A stretch of DNA of 64,000 nt from Zygnema cylindricum. Taxonomy: Eukaryota; Streptophyta; Zygnematophyceae; Zygnematales; Zygnemataceae. The position numbers and the translations under genes are program-made. The notes below the pieces were generated by a model that was given only the letters and a program-made list of their open reading frames with translations, did no database searches and was not told where the DNA came from. Where the stretch lies: positions 62,001 through 126,000 of the forward strand of contig JBBHKE010001354.1 in assembly GCA_037447655.1 (NCBI GenBank), in the 5' to 3' direction. Within the stretch, counting starts at the first letter, position 1; the number at the start of each line of letters is the position of its first letter. Below are positions 1 through 12,051 of the stretch, piece after piece.

Positions 1-133
1 CTATCTCTTCTCTCTCTCTCGCCCCCATACTTGTTGTAGTCACTGAAGGAAAGAGAGAGAGAGCAATGGAGCCATGGCTGCCTCAACTCCATAGGAAGGA
101 CTAAAGAGTGGCTTAAGCCACTCTCAACAAAAG

Positions 134-216
134 GTTGAGTCCGGAAGGACTCGAACCTCCGACCGGTAGAGCGCGGCGTAGCCGTTAGCTCTAACCAGTC
201 TGTCGTAGAAGTCCGT
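134..216 (-). other. tRNA-like segment inside Copia LTR (antisense)
   Basis: On the minus strand it reads as a tRNA-like D-arm (ending ACTGGTTAGAGC) followed about 35 nt later by an exact B-box, GGTTCGAGTCC (147-157 on the plus strand). The acceptor stem does not pair well, so it is not called as a functional tRNA. Equivalent blocks sit at the same place in the other Copia LTRs of the window. Confidence 0.6.
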
Positions 217-748
217 TAGGAGATATAGGGTTTCATTAGTATTTAAACTATTGTAATGTACTAGATTCATTTAACTGAAACCCTCAACGCCACACATAGA
301 TACAGTTCTACGAAATACGAAGTACTGTACTTGTTTGAAATGGATATCGCGCATTTTGTTTCGAAAGCGAAACGAATATCGCGCAAGTATTTATTACGGC
401 CGAGATTGAATTTCACGTCAAATCTAACGGCGCACATTATCGCCGAAATCCCGGAATGGTCATTTTGGCATTTAGTGACGTGGCATGACCTGGCGCCACG
501 TGGGAAGACATCATTCGGTCGCGGGAATTCCGAGGAACGTACGGACGAGTGGAAAGTGGACACGCGTCCACTTAATGGCCTTGTCGTACAGAGGCCGTAC
601 AGAAAGTACATCGGCAGTAGTACTTTCTAGTACTATACAGTTTTGTGATTGGTTCGTACAGGCAGTAGATAGGAGCTGTGAGAGGGAATTAGGAAAAACT
701 AGGACTTAGGAAAATTTAGGTAGATAGTCCTCTCTCTCAGAGAGTTTG

Positions 749-755
749 TATAAAT
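749..755 (+). promoter_or_regulatory. Putative LTR TATA box
   Basis: TATAAAT in the context GAGAGTTTGTATAAATTGGC. The same context recurs at 28733 (TATAAAA) and 34192 (TATAAAT), about 210-220 bp before the LTR end, a sensible place for the U3/R transition. Confidence 0.45.
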
Positions 756-969
756 TGGCATCTTTGCCACCCTATAACTTATCGCCTGGTTGGCCTTTTT
801 CAGTGATTCTTTTTTCTACAGACTCAGGGGAGTCCAGGCTACACAGGGGTGCAGTCAAATTGTCAGTTTGCCTTCTTGGGCAGCAGTGGTTGTGGCTTAA
901 AGTGGGTTAGTTAAATACTATCTAGAGGCTTCCTGTATTCTGTGGTCCAATGGAGGACACAGAATTGCA

Positions 970-1187
970 TGGCTACACTGCCCACCGCGCCATAGCCCTT
1001 AGGACTTGAGCACGCCCCACATCTAACTAGCGGCCGCTGGCAGTGTGATCACTCAATTTCCCTCCAATCCCCTACCACTTCATATTGTGGTTTTACGGAC
1101 ACAGGTTAGAGCACCCTCATCGGTAACGACAGTCGATATTCGAGTGAGCAAACTTCTCCTTGATTTCTAACCAAAGCTTTGATACCA
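970..1187 (-). mobile_element. 5' internal edge and primer site of a minus-strand LTR retrotransposon
   Basis: On the minus strand, TGGTATCAAAGC (1176-1187) matches the plant primer-binding site for the 3' end of initiator tRNA-Met with one mismatch to the common TGGTATCAGAGC. It is preceded by a 2-bp spacer and an LTR end ...ATTACA (plus coordinate 1190). About 200 bp of non-coding leader follow to the left before homology is lost at the Copia LTR boundary (969/970), so the element is truncated there. Confidence 0.55.
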
Positions 1188-1189
1188 TA

Positions 1190-2250
1190 TGTAATAGGAT
1201 CTCTTACCTCTCAGAAAATCCCATTACTACAACAAATTTCAACCACACATTCCACACATTGGAAAAATACACATCCACATTCGAAAGCACTCACATAAGG
1301 ATAAACTTTAAATTATAAGAAGCTTCTGTCCACATAACATTAGCTTAGTATCTTGCCCTCGTGGCTCAACCCTTCATTTTAAAGTGTTTTCCACTACTCT
1401 CCACTCTCAATAATTCTCTCTTAACTACTAAAACACTACTTAGTTTGTAAAAGATTTCAATGTCAAAATTCCAATGCTCCAATTTGGTTTTAATCGCTCA
1501 GACCAAGATCAGTCAGAATTTCCACAAACTTTTCCAAAAGAAAAGATGTTTACTCTCCTCTTAGACTTTACTATTTCTCCATCATCACCCTGGACTCGCG
1601 AGGCCAGAGTCAACGCTCCGTTGAACAGGTTTTAGTCAACACTCCATTGAACAGGTTTTACCTGGGCCAATCATTGATCAATAAGGACTCAGACTGGCCA
1701 ATGCAAAAGCGTGCGAAATCACTTACTAACTATGTAGCATTTCTAACCAATCAAATGCTACGTTTCACTGCGTAACATTTACTCGCAAAAGTGGGCGCCA
1801 AACGAAACGCGACTTCGCACGAACGTGCGTTGCAAATTTCGCACGCGAAACTTCATATGAAATTCCATAAAGTGAAAGTGACGTTTCGTACTAAAAATTG
1901 TACGAAACGAACCATCGTGTGTACCCAACGAAATATTGATTTCGTTTAGTACTTCATAAACGTACGCCTAAAATTCCGCGGATAGTTTGACCCTTAACCC
2001 GTAACAATGAACACCTAATCGTTATTTTGACCTCGCGCTCTCGCCTAAATACATCAATCACTATATCTTTTAAAATACATCCCCAAATCGTGCCATTCTT
2101 TCGCGGACGTCTATCAAATTCAAAACTCTATTTTCCTAACACTTAAATATCCATTTACGAACAAATCGATCCACTATTAGTGTTAGAGTTATGGAGGAAA
2201 ACGACAAAAAATAATTGTAACTTTAGCACGTGCGAAAATACCCTAATAAC
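1190..2250 (-). mobile_element. Probable LTR of the minus-strand element; far boundary unclear
   Basis: The LTR end at 1190 is set by its position next to the primer site. No second LTR or matching start was found in the window, so the right edge is a guess. The stretch has no coding potential. It holds a short internal duplication (CCATTGAACAGGTTTTA-like, 1615-1665) and several ACGAAACG-rich patches around 1790-1930. Confidence 0.35.
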
Positions 2251-2254
2251 GATT

Positions 2255-3700
2255 TAGGGTGTACAGTGGCGCTGTTTAAAAAGGTACATTTTCGTCATTT
2301 CGTATATTTTAGTACAGCTGCCTTACATTTTACGTGCATCTACTAAGAGTGTCTATATTTTTGCGTACTTTTTAGGGCTATATATTTTAGAGTTTTTTGG
2401 CTACATTTTCGTACATTCCCTTTTACTTCAATATAACTTCTTTACATAGTTTGTACATTAAAGTATAATGGTGGTACCTATTTGTCCCTTTTAGGGTTAT
2501 TTAAGGGAGATTTTAGGGTTTTTACTTTTTAAGGTACATTCCCTTACGTTCCCTCATATTTCAGTACAATTGGCTTAAATTTTTCGTACTTTTAAGGATT
2601 TTAGGGTACACTTTCCGAATAATGCTAAACATTTACGTATATATTCCGTTCTTTATGGATTTTTTTGGTCAAACTTTCGGTATATTTTTTTACATCTTCG
2701 TACATTCCCGTACAACAAAACTGTACGAAATTTACGAAATGTGTGAAATCGGCGAGTATTACGCAGTTTTCGTAAAGAAGTCGAAATCCGTACAAATTGG
2801 ACAACTATGGACGAGACCGTCTTCGCGCGCGCGTCTTTTTTTTGGAAATTCCCGTACACTTAATCCGTACGCAATATCCGTATATTTTATCCGTACGAAA
2901 AGTATACGCATTTTACGAAAGATTCAAAAACTAGAAAAAATAACGAAATTTCGTAAAAATGTCAAAATCCGTACGAATGAGACATCTATGCTTGTTCTCC
3001 ATTAGGCAGCCCCAGTAAACATGCGGATACGTCTATTTCTAGTGTTTACTGGCACGACCTTCCATTATGTCGTGTCAGTAGACATCGTTTCTCAATTATG
3101 ATTGGCGCCACTTAGGTTAATTTTCAGATTTTTAAAATCTAGAAATACTATTCAAGCTGAAAATCTGTACATAATATTTGTACGGGTGGAGGAAGTTAAT
3201 GTTTCGAATGAAAATTTTGCGACCAGATTTTAATTTTGAAATTGAAAATCAAAATTTCGAAACGGAATGTCAAAAAGGCGCCGCAAACTTTTAAGGTTAG
3301 CGGTTGTCAGAAGGAGCCTGCGAAGATATTTCGGTCGACCTTCATACACCGTGGCGGAAGGCACATGGCGTGTATGACGTGCTCGACTCTCATTGCCTGT
3401 TCGTGGTGGATTTTATTTATACTTTTCACGTGAACCAATGGTACGCGACCAGTGTGAAGAATCCCTCCTCGCCGAGGAGAGTCTCTTCAAACTGGACGAT
3501 GTGCGTGATTGCCCCACGAATCTAAAAAAGTAAAAAATCCAACGGTGGATACTTACGCCTATAATATTAGAGCCATCCAGTAGACATGTTTCGTCATGTT
3601 TCGTCTGACAACAAAAAAAATAATGGTACGAATCTGTACGAAATAGTACGGCGTCCAGTAAATAACCCCACTTTTCCTTTAATGGAAGTTCACCCTTAGT
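2255..3700 (+). repeat. GTAC-rich degenerate repeat block, copy 1
   Basis: Dense in GTACATT, CGTACGAA and TTTTAGGG motifs with no credible gene. The stretch near 2487-2550 (AGGGTTATTTAAGGGA then GGGTTTTTACTTTTTAAGG) and the one near 3636-3675 (CCAGTAAATAACCCCACTTTT) have clear reverse-complement partners at 24370-24420 and 24875-24920. Short open frames here (for example 2622-3005) are low-complexity and not called. Confidence 0.6.
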
Positions 3701-3879
3701 AATTTTTATTCCATTACATTTTGCGGCGTGTACCTTGAAGTACCGGAACAAAATTCATGTCGTACGTGGCGTATCACACAATTTGTCTTTTTCGATAAAA
3801 TAACATATTATATAAAATATTAAATATAAAAATTTATATATATCGCGAGGATTTATGCTGGTCCCGGTACGATGTATGG

Positions 3880-3950
3880 AAGAGTTTGCTCGATCGATAT
3901 TCGATATATCGAATATCGAAATTATCGCCATATGATTTTACCCGATACCC
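3880..3950. repeat. CGATATATCG palindrome cluster
   Basis: Nested palindromes of the type TCGATATATCGA followed by CCCGATACCCAACAC. A related cluster followed by TCGATACCCAATAC lies at 13035-13175. Confidence 0.5.
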
Positions 3951-3957
3951 AACACTA

Positions 3958-4475
3958 CACCGTGAATCGCTATTAGCGTAATGAAATAGATAGCGTAATG
4001 AAACAATTAGCGTTATTTACGCTAATTGGGAATGTCGTTTTTTTTGGAAATAATTTTTATTCTAATTTTTCGTACACTCTAATTTGCAAAATGCTTTGTA
4101 AAAAATTTCGGTGCAGAATATCTCCACACTACAATATGTGCATGTACGAAATTGTTCAAATCGTACGCCGTCGCATTTTTTTTTCATCCGCGAATGCCGG
4201 AAAAAATTTACGCAATTACATGTTAGCGCGACTACGGGACAGCGTGAATATCTTTTCTGTACTTTTCTACTAAAAAAAGTACTAAATTGTACGGCTCTGA
4301 CAGACCGTACACCACAGTATTTACGATGGCACTATATTAGAGTCATGAATCCATTTTATGGAACACCTCAAATAACGTGTAGGAACATTTAGAATGTCTA
4401 ATTCTATTTGAGAATTTGCCCAAAAAAACAGGGTACCTCAATTAGCGACCAACACGCTAATAGCGATTCAAGGTG
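3958..4475. mobile_element. MITE A (TA target, CACCGTGAATCG inverted ends)
   Basis: Begins CACCGTGAATCGCTATTAG, ends with its imperfect complement (CTAATAGCGATTCAAGGTG), and is flanked by TA on both sides (3956-3957, 4476-4477). 518 bp, non-coding. Subterminal repeats ACGCTAAT/GCGTAATG are present. The interior is related, in reverse orientation, to the MITE at 40412-40905. The TA duplication points to mobilisation by a Tc1/mariner-type transposase (inference). Confidence 0.8.
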
Positions 4476-4477
4476 TA

Positions 4478-5543
4478 CCCGAATCAGTTCTTCGTCGGGT
4501 TGCTCCCCTTTGTTCATACGTTACTGTAATAATGCTATCTTGCTGGTACAACGAACAGGTACCTCCATGCATTGATTCTACTGTAGGTGCGTCATTTGTA
4601 ATTTTGTACCTGTTCGTTGTCACGGTTACACACTTCCAGTGTTATTGGCAATCACCGTACTGAGACGTGACAAGCATTCGACGGTGTGGTCATGTGGCAA
4701 TTGGCACGAAATTCTGGGATTCAGAATATCACAATTTACAAGGGACGAATGATACACACATGATGTACATACACATGACATTTAGTCATTTAGTCGTCGA
4801 AGGACATGTATGTACATGACAGGCACAGGCATAGTGGCACTGGCATACACATGTTTGATGTGCCGCAGCATGAAACCATACGCAACCATAATCGTCTGTT
4901 CCTATATACCAGGACGGTTTTCAAAGCTGCCGAAACGGCTTCCTGGTCTGCTGCCTTTGGAGGCTCTTATTACTGCGCTGGAGGAATGCTCGAGTATGCC
5001 AACTTTTTCTTCTATTCATTCACCTGTGTATGCCTTTTTTCCTTGTTTTCTTAAGAAAGTTGAAGCATGTTTACATAATTGTCAAGAGCATGTTGTGCTG
5101 AAAACAAAGGGCCAATTCTGATCTGTGTGTTCGAATTTGACTGTGCAGAGCTTTGGAGAATTTAACTATTTTGGATGATAAGCGTAACACATGTGATTTT
5201 TTTGTTCGATGCGATGCCATTGTTAGGTCATCCTCACCTTTCTTAAACCCTCATTCCCCATGGAGAAAATATTTTTCTTCAAATCAGTGTAATCAACAAC
5301 CAAGGGGAGGCTCAATTCGTCTAGACAACTTGATTATCAAAAACCTTGATTCGATCTGAACTTTTTTTTCTGTAACCATTCCGTCGCAGTCGGAATCGAG
5401 ACTGTATAATTTCCCTCTGAAATAACTTGTAGTTAGGAGTGCAGCTGGAAGGCCTACATGTAAAAGCCATTTAACAGACCTTTTAAAGCCTTCTAAAAGC
5501 CATTAAAATCTTTTTACTTCCAGCAGTCAGTTGTACTCCTCCA
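4478..5543 (+). promoter_or_regulatory. Upstream region / probable 5' UTR of WRKY gene 1
   Basis: No convincing coding exon. Short open frames (4810-5121, 5153-5359) recur in unit 2, but several differences between the copies change residues, so they are not treated as genes. CTTTTTACTTCCAG ending at about 5522 looks like a splice acceptor placing the ATG exon from about 5523, which implies a 5' UTR intron. Confidence 0.4.
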
Positions 5544-8500
5544 ATGGCGGAGCCAGCTGTTAATGGAACTCTGTTGCCAAGAGAAGAGGAGGAAGTTTCA
5601 AGTGCAGCACCTGGACAAGCTCGTATGGCAAGGGGAGGAACCGTACATCCTCGTCCACAAAAAAGGTTAGACGTACTCACTTTGTTATTCTTTTCATATT
5701 CGCTGACTAATGCTTCCATATTGACTGTACCTACAAGTCTCATTTGTTGTTGCTCCTGATGCTGCCTGGTCTTGGTCAGTTCTGAATTTGTCACGAGTAA
5801 ATATTTTGTATCTGATCTCAATCATTATAGCAAACGTTTCTAGCTGTCCGTGGGCAATGGGATCAGAATATCTTGTGGAAAACTTGTTTATGTTTTTCTA
5901 CTGTGTTGTTCAGAAGGAGATTCTGTGATCCTGGCAATGCTGTTGCAGGAGAGTTTATGGCAATTGACATAGTTGACTCTCCCTAGGCAGGTTAAGCGTA
6001 GGTCATTACAGCAAACAATGTTTGCACCACAGCATGGGAGGTTAGTTTGTGATTAAACCCTTTTGCTGATAGCCGGCACTCAATTAATCTAGTGTGTAGG
6101 GCATAGTAAATGGTTGGTACCCTGCGCTACCATCAATTCGTATGATTTCCTTCAATTTTACCTCGATAGAATGTTTTGTCGCTACCAGTATCAATCACTC
6201 CTGAGTTTTTTTTTTTTCTTCCCTTTATATATTTTTTCTTCTTTCTTTCTTGCTTGCTTGCTTTATTTATTTATTTTTTTCTACGGAAAGCAGTGTATGA
6301 GAAGCCCTGAAGCAGCACAGTTTTGAGATTTTTTCCTTGCTGTTCTGGTTTGTCTTTTTATAGGTGGGAATTTTGGTAGAGGTTGCAATGTAAAGCTTAG
6401 TGGAGCCTAGTTCTAACTTGTCATTGCTATGCAGAGTCACTGTGGTGGCGAATATGAGGAATCATTACTTAAGGTGTTTTGCAGATACTGTGTATCAATT
6501 TTTTTCATCTTTTGGATATGTTGCATTGCAGGCATGAAGGTGGTATTCTTCACAAGCAGATGTTGCATTTTGCGTTTAGAACCTAAGCATGATATATATC
6601 AGATGTGCAGCAGCTCACAATTCATTAAAACAAGCATTAGTTTGTGCCGGTTTGTATTGATTTTTTGACTGTAGTTATTTGTAGTGTTCATGTGCCATTT
6701 AATATTTTCACTCACCTCTGGAAACAGATACTAGGATGCATGGTGATTGATGGTTACTGGTCTGAGAGCATTATGTGCATTGATCTTTTACCTGGACGGT
6801 TGCTATGTTACTGTGGTCTGTGCATATTTTTGCCGACTAAACGATTAAAATCTGATTTTAGAGTGGCCTGCTGTGGGTTGGCATGAGGTGGATTGCTGAT
6901 TGACATTTCTGGTTGAGGTATGAAATCCTAAGGATTTATTTGTGTTTATGTTCAAGCTCTACAAGCAGGTAGAGGGCTTAGCATATGTGACCCCAAGGTT
7001 AGCTACTTGTATGGACAACGAGTGAAGTTTCTTGATCTTGAATAATATGGGAATGAAGGGAAAGACGCTGATGCAGAATGTAGAAAAAGTTGTTTCTATC
7101 CAATGTCTTAACTTTTTCCGTGGAGGTGATGTCTGCAGACAGAAACAGGGAAGATTCAAAGAGGAGGCAGTCCAGCCAGATGATGGCTTTCAATGGCACA
7201 AATACGGCCAGAAGGCCATTGTTGGGTCAACTTTCACACGGTGAGTTTTGTTTTGTCTGAGGTCAGTGATATACGCTACCAGTTAACAGATTGTATGCTA
7301 TGCAAATGTGCAAGCTGTAAAGACAGCAAATACTGTGCTACTGTCTGTAAAGACAATAGGGACTATTGTGCCGAGAACAGTTCATGATGGAGTCTTTTTG
7401 TTCATCTTTAAGATTTTTTAACAGTGAACGATCTTTTTGGCGCTCAGGTTCTAACAGTTGTGTTTGACAGAATATCTTCTTTACTTTTGGTGTGTCTGGT
7501 ATGCATCTCCCCCAGTCCATGTTTGCCTTTTAATAATATGTATGTTTTGCTTCATTGCTTGCTTATTTATGCAATGTCTATCAATACCAATGGATTAATC
7601 CTACCAATTGAAGGGTTCCTGGAAGGCATTCTTGTCATGTCTTTCCGCCCATGGTTCTTCTTAAGCATTAAACCTCTCCGCCCTTCTATTTCTTATGCTT
7701 CGCAGAGCCTATTTTCGCTGTGCCCAGCGCCAGTCTGGATGTCCTGCAAAACGACTAGTTGATAGAGATCGAAACGACACAAGTACCTTTCGAGTAACAT
7801 ATGAAGGGGAGCACAACCACAGCCCACCCACTCAGCCTGTACGACGAGTAGTCATGTATAGCACCTCACCAGCCCCTGTACACCTCCCAATATCAGCTGC
7901 CTCATCTTCAAGTGAAAGTGCGGTAGAGCCAGAAGCACCAGAGGCTCGTCCAACTCTAGATAATGGACCACCTGTCACGTTTAGAGCCCTTCTCGGTCCA
8001 GATCCACAAACGTCAGGACCAATGGCTCGGCCGATAACCGGCCCGATGGCCGGACCAATGGCTGGCCCAATGCCTGGATCAATGCTCGGATCCATGGGTG
8101 GATCCATGGCCGGATCGATGGGAGGATCAATGGGAGGATCAATGGGAGGAGCTATGGGAGGATCGATGGGTGGACCTATGGGTGGATCTATGGCTGGGCC
8201 AATGGGTGTGCCAATGGGTGGGCCAATGCCTGGTCCGTTCCCTTTAGGAACTGGCGCAGGTTTAAGTCCTGGATCTCTGTCAGGTCCAGGGTATCCTCCT
8301 ACTGATTTTAGTCAAGACATGTATCGACGTATTCTTCTCTCAGCTGTTGGGGGAGCCTATTCTTGGCAGGCTCAGCAATTAGCCCACATGCCTCTACCTC
8401 CTCCGACTCCAAATGTGACGCAAAGGGTTCAGGAATTCGCACACAACTCTGGAATGACACCAGAGGCGGGTCACATCTCTACAGTCGCAGGATCGGCCGT

Positions 8501-8999
8501 CCATGGATGGGTTCAAGGATGGGGACAGGGATTAGAGCACATTCCGTATCCGCAAAGTCCACAACCGGGTCAAGCCCTTCATGTGGAGGCAATTTCGAGA
8601 TTGGGAAGAGAAACGGTGCCCTCAGGACCTCCTCCTCCTGCGAACTTTTGGAGTGGGTCAAGCCCGAGAGTTGTAGCTCAGGGCTTGAGTTTCTCAGGAC
8701 CAGGGTTTTGGCAGAACTCGGGTCCTCTACAGGGTGGCTCTATGGATGTACAAGTTGCAGAAAATGGAGGTTATGTGATAGAGCAATGTAGGCCATCGGG
8801 ACGACAGGCTCCAATACTTTTAGGGCCTTCCCAGAGTTTCGGGCAAGGGATTGAACAGAAACCCGGGACTTTAAATAGTTTTCCGGAGGATCATAAACCA
8901 GGCACTTCGTATGGATTACGGGAACCACAATCGTCTCCGCCGGCCATGAATCTCGATGTGGCGGAAGGAGTTGGAGAGAGTCCACACTTGGGAAGTTGA
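5544..8999 (+). CDS. WRKY transcription factor, copy 1 (three coding exons)
   Basis: Predicted exons are 5544-5665, 7139-7240 and 7706-8999, giving 505 residues. All junctions are GT-AG and both introns are phase 2. The second falls in the Arg codon before AYFRC, where many WRKY genes carry their conserved R-type intron. Residues 35-48 are basic (HPRPQKRQKQGRFK), a likely nuclear signal. The WRKY domain spans about 55-113: WHKYGQK at 60-66 (Arg of WRKY replaced by His), zinc ligands C80, C87, H111 and H113, spacing C-X6-C-X23-H-X-H. Residues 179-251 are Gly-x-Ser/Pro-Met tetrapeptide repeats; the tail is rich in Gly, Pro, Ser and Gln, as in activation regions. The family binds W-box DNA (TTGAC core). 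The ATG is supported by only synonymous differences from copy 2 in this exon. Further exons within the 1473-bp first intron cannot be excluded. Confidence 0.85.
8016..8234 (+). repeat. 12-bp coding minisatellite in WRKY copy 1
   Basis: About 18 in-frame units of the form GGx-TCx/CCx-ATG-GGx, encoding G-S/P-M-G repeats (for example GGSMGGSMGGSMGGAM). Relative to copy 2 it has one additional GSMG-type unit near its start and one fewer GPMG-type unit near its end, so total length is the same. Confidence 0.9.
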
Positions 9000-10080
9000 A
9001 TTCTCGTTTTACGGATAAGAGCGTTTTTGCAATGGCGAGCTGTTAAATTTTTTACGTCAAAGACAAAGATTTTTATGACAGAGATTTCTTTCTCTCCCGC
9101 GACAAACCGAAATGGGTGCGACAAATTTTCGAAATGTGCAGTCACTATTTTCAGTTCGCCACTGGCGAATGATATTTGGGGAATATGTTCTTTTTTTTTT
9201 AGTGAAGATTGTGTCTAATGAGGACATCTTCTGTTTCTGGGTATTTAGTTTTAGTTTATCCTGGTGCACTATTTTGTGTAAGGTGGCTGGACTTTTTGTC
9301 TGGCATTTTATATTAGAGTGGTAGATGTTGGAGAAGGGACTTTGGTGATAAGTTTAGTCAAAACTGATCGTTTTTCTTTATTTCAAATTATGGAATCGTC
9401 AAATACAAATAAAATACACGTTAGTCAAAACGTATGAATCAGGGAAGTCGGTGATTTTTGAACTTTTACGGATGATAGTGATGAGGGCCATGAAATTCTG
9501 GCTTTGTTGCTTCGAATAGAGGCTACTGGTGTCCATAAACTGTAAGAACATTCAGTTTTTTCAATCGGATTTAGAGTGTAGTTTTAGCGTTTGCCTAGTG
9601 GCAGAAACAGGAAGTAACCAATCATTTGTGCCTAATGTTATGATACATAATGCGAAATTATGCATTTTTGTAACTGATAATGGAATGTACTTCATGTACT
9701 TCATCATGGAGTTCTCGTTTGATTCCGTGTTGGTGATATGGTGGTCATTATCAATCTAAAACTGGTAGAAATAACTTGTGGAGACACGAACTCGTGGGCT
9801 ACAGCAGTAGAAGTTCGGTTTTTTGTGTCGTACATTGTTATATTAACGAAGTCTAATATCCCTTCATTCCAAAGTGTCTAAGTTGCCTTGCTTCAAAATG
9901 TGTATGGATTTTTTTTTATGCAAAAGGTGGTTGAATACGGAGTCCTCCAAGCAAATATGCGACCAATTTATGACATGTTGAAAGTGATAGTTTATCGATG
10001 TTAATGTGATATTGAACCAGAACGACCTGAAACAAGAAAGGAAGCGCATCAACATTTTGTAATCACTTATAGATCTCTGA
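9000..10080 (+). other. Probable 3' UTR and downstream flank of WRKY gene 1
   Basis: Non-coding and practically identical to 18419-19500 by eye until about 10030. AATAAAATA at about 9408 is a candidate polyadenylation signal. Confidence 0.4.
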
Positions 10081-12051
10081 TGTAATTATTGGCAATGTGT
10101 ATAATTTTTTCTCCGGAACTGCCCTCCAACAGATGGCACCATGATTAGTTTGGGTTCAGTACAAATACTGACTTAAGATTAGAACGGTTACTCGTTCCAC
10201 AAAACAAAAAGGACTTACCTGGACAATTGTAATCAAATTATTTATATTGCTAAGAAAAAAACGTGAGCTCAATTAAGAAAGTGTGTAAACCATCTGAATT
10301 CGTGAAGAAAAAAGAAAGACAAAAGACGTCATTCCGTGTCCTTACCGTCACCCCATGGACGGCACAAATCTTGCACACGATTTAAAGCCACAAGCAAACA
10401 AAAAAAGCCATGTCCCCTCCCTCTGGTATGAGCGTCGACCACAAGTACGGAGGAATTCATTTAAAAACACCCAAGCAACCAAATATGTCGATTGCTCTCT
10501 GATTAAACATCGACCATAATGTCCTAGAGAACCTAGACGCTTGACTTTTCCTCGGACCACCACACCGGGCCACCTAATCCACGACTACAGTAAAGGTTAA
10601 ATTCCTGAAATAAGTCCGTCCTTAAATGTGTCAAAAAATACAACGGGCACCGTCAAACATGACACCTTCAATCCCCGTGTGAAATAATAATATGTGTAAC
10701 ACCACGTTGAAAACAATGCGGTGCATCCCAAGCTATAACCACGACATTGTCCCAAACATTGTGATGTGCCTCAATCATCTCGGCCCCATGTGAGAAGTGG
10801 GGAAATGGATACCTTTCAGTAGAAGGTACCGGGTAGAAACAAGAGCTCTCGTTCAAGCCCCGTAAGCAAACTTATACAAGAGAGAAAATGTGTGGGATAA
10901 GCGTTTACTAGATTTGCCTTTCGAAAACTTAGATCAAGTGGTCGTGACAACCTTATTGAATCCAAATCATAGACTCGTGAGAAAAAGGGCATCACCACCA
11001 TGGAGTGGGAGGGAGGTTGTATGGTGCTCAAATGAGACCGATGGTTAGGGAGATCACCGTTCGAGGCACGTGGGGTAATGCGGGTGAAGATATGTATGTC
11101 ACCAACTAAACAAAGAGTGAAGAGTGAAGGGGGATGAGACATGAACTCTCTAATTGTGCTACTTGTGCGGCACGTACCATACATCACTTGAGGTAAAAGG
11201 GAGATACCTGAACTCGAGCTCGCGAAAATTGTGGAGAATGTCAAAGTGGCAACCATGAAATGCTAAAAGAGATGAACAAAAATAAAGTTATAGGAGGCGA
11301 GGTTCGCGTGATGTACAAAGGATAGTTCATAAAACTCCTCATCAATAAAGAAAGGATCAATTAAGGCTCATGGAGCTTGTGGAGGAATTCCACGTGAGTT
11401 TGGCCATCTTGAAGAGTTGAGTAAAATAACGGGTAAAAAAAAACACGGTTCATGGACATCAAAATACTTATTGTGCCCTTAGATGGACCTAAAAACAATA
11501 CTCTGGATGCTTGACTTAATGGTTAAGGTCCCCGAGCCACTTTTAATAAGTAGTTATATGGCGAAACAACCCAATATGAGACAGAAGAACCTGAGTCGCA
11601 ATGCCACCTATGAGTGTGTAAGGGAAAGGAAGGAAGATAAAGTTTTAATTGTAGCTTGAAATGCACGGAAAAGAGCTAGCGCCTCCTATACGGTCTCCTT
11701 CACGAGGTGCCAATAGGAGAGGAGAACGAAGCAAGACCACCTTCGCATGAGAACGAGGGTAATAGTTAAAAAACAGAGGCCCGTCTAAATAGGAAAACTT
11801 TGGAAATATCGAAGTAGTATCAACAACTCTCGTTTCGGATTAGTTCAGATGGACACGTGTGGCCAATCACGCAATTGGTGATGTTTGCTCATTTTTTGTT
11901 GAGGTTTAAAAAAGAGACCACACCTCCACGACATCGATGGAGGAGTGAGAGGTGTCCTAAGATAATTTATTTCTTAATGAGAAAATTAGAGGACGCACAT
12001 CTGAATGGGCAAGTTTGGGTCACAGGGAAACAATATCAATTTTGTTCATTT
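10081..12051. other. Non-coding remainder of repeat unit 1
   Basis: No recognised gene. A minus-strand open frame at 10816-11256 (146 codons) is preserved in unit 2 at 20235-20675 but resembles no family I know, and copy differences there change residues freely. The last part (about 11328-12051) also occurs in the third partial copy at 22795-23480, so it is a repeat in its own right. Confidence 0.5.

Larger units (their letters stand above)
1..969 (+). mobile_element. Copia-type LTR, 5' part cut by window edge
   Basis: Homologous over its length to the LTRs at 27976-28953 and 33422-34404: CT/GA-rich hairpin at the start, antisense tRNA-like block, TATAAAT near 749, and a terminal ATGGAGGACACAGAATTGCA ending in CA at 969. 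The sequence after 969 (TGGCT...) is neither a GGTTATGGG primer site nor Copia gag, so this is a 3' LTR or solo LTR; its start and any internal region lie outside the window. Confidence 0.85.
4476..12051. repeat. 7.6-kb direct repeat, unit 1 (contains WRKY gene 1)
   Basis: Aligns co-linearly with 13891-21470 with scattered substitutions and small indels. The left edge coincides with the TA target of MITE A; unit 2 has TACTCCCCGAAACAG at the matching position without a MITE. The right edge is after TTTGTTCATTT at 12051, where unit 2 continues with AGGATTAATGG and unit 1 does not. Confidence 0.9.

Noticed and set aside
4810-5359. Small frames ending in KVEACLHNCQEH and beginning MENLTILDDKR, open in both WRKY units
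   Set aside because: No family match, no clean donor sites, and most differences between the copies of the second frame change residues; treated as upstream non-coding sequence.
7832-8107. Minus-strand open frame (91 codons) rich in Gly-Pro-Ile
   Set aside because: Antisense shadow of the WRKY Gly-Met minisatellite.
10816-11256. 146-codon minus-strand frame also open at 20235-20675
   Set aside because: Preserved only because the units are recent duplicates; no recognisable domain.
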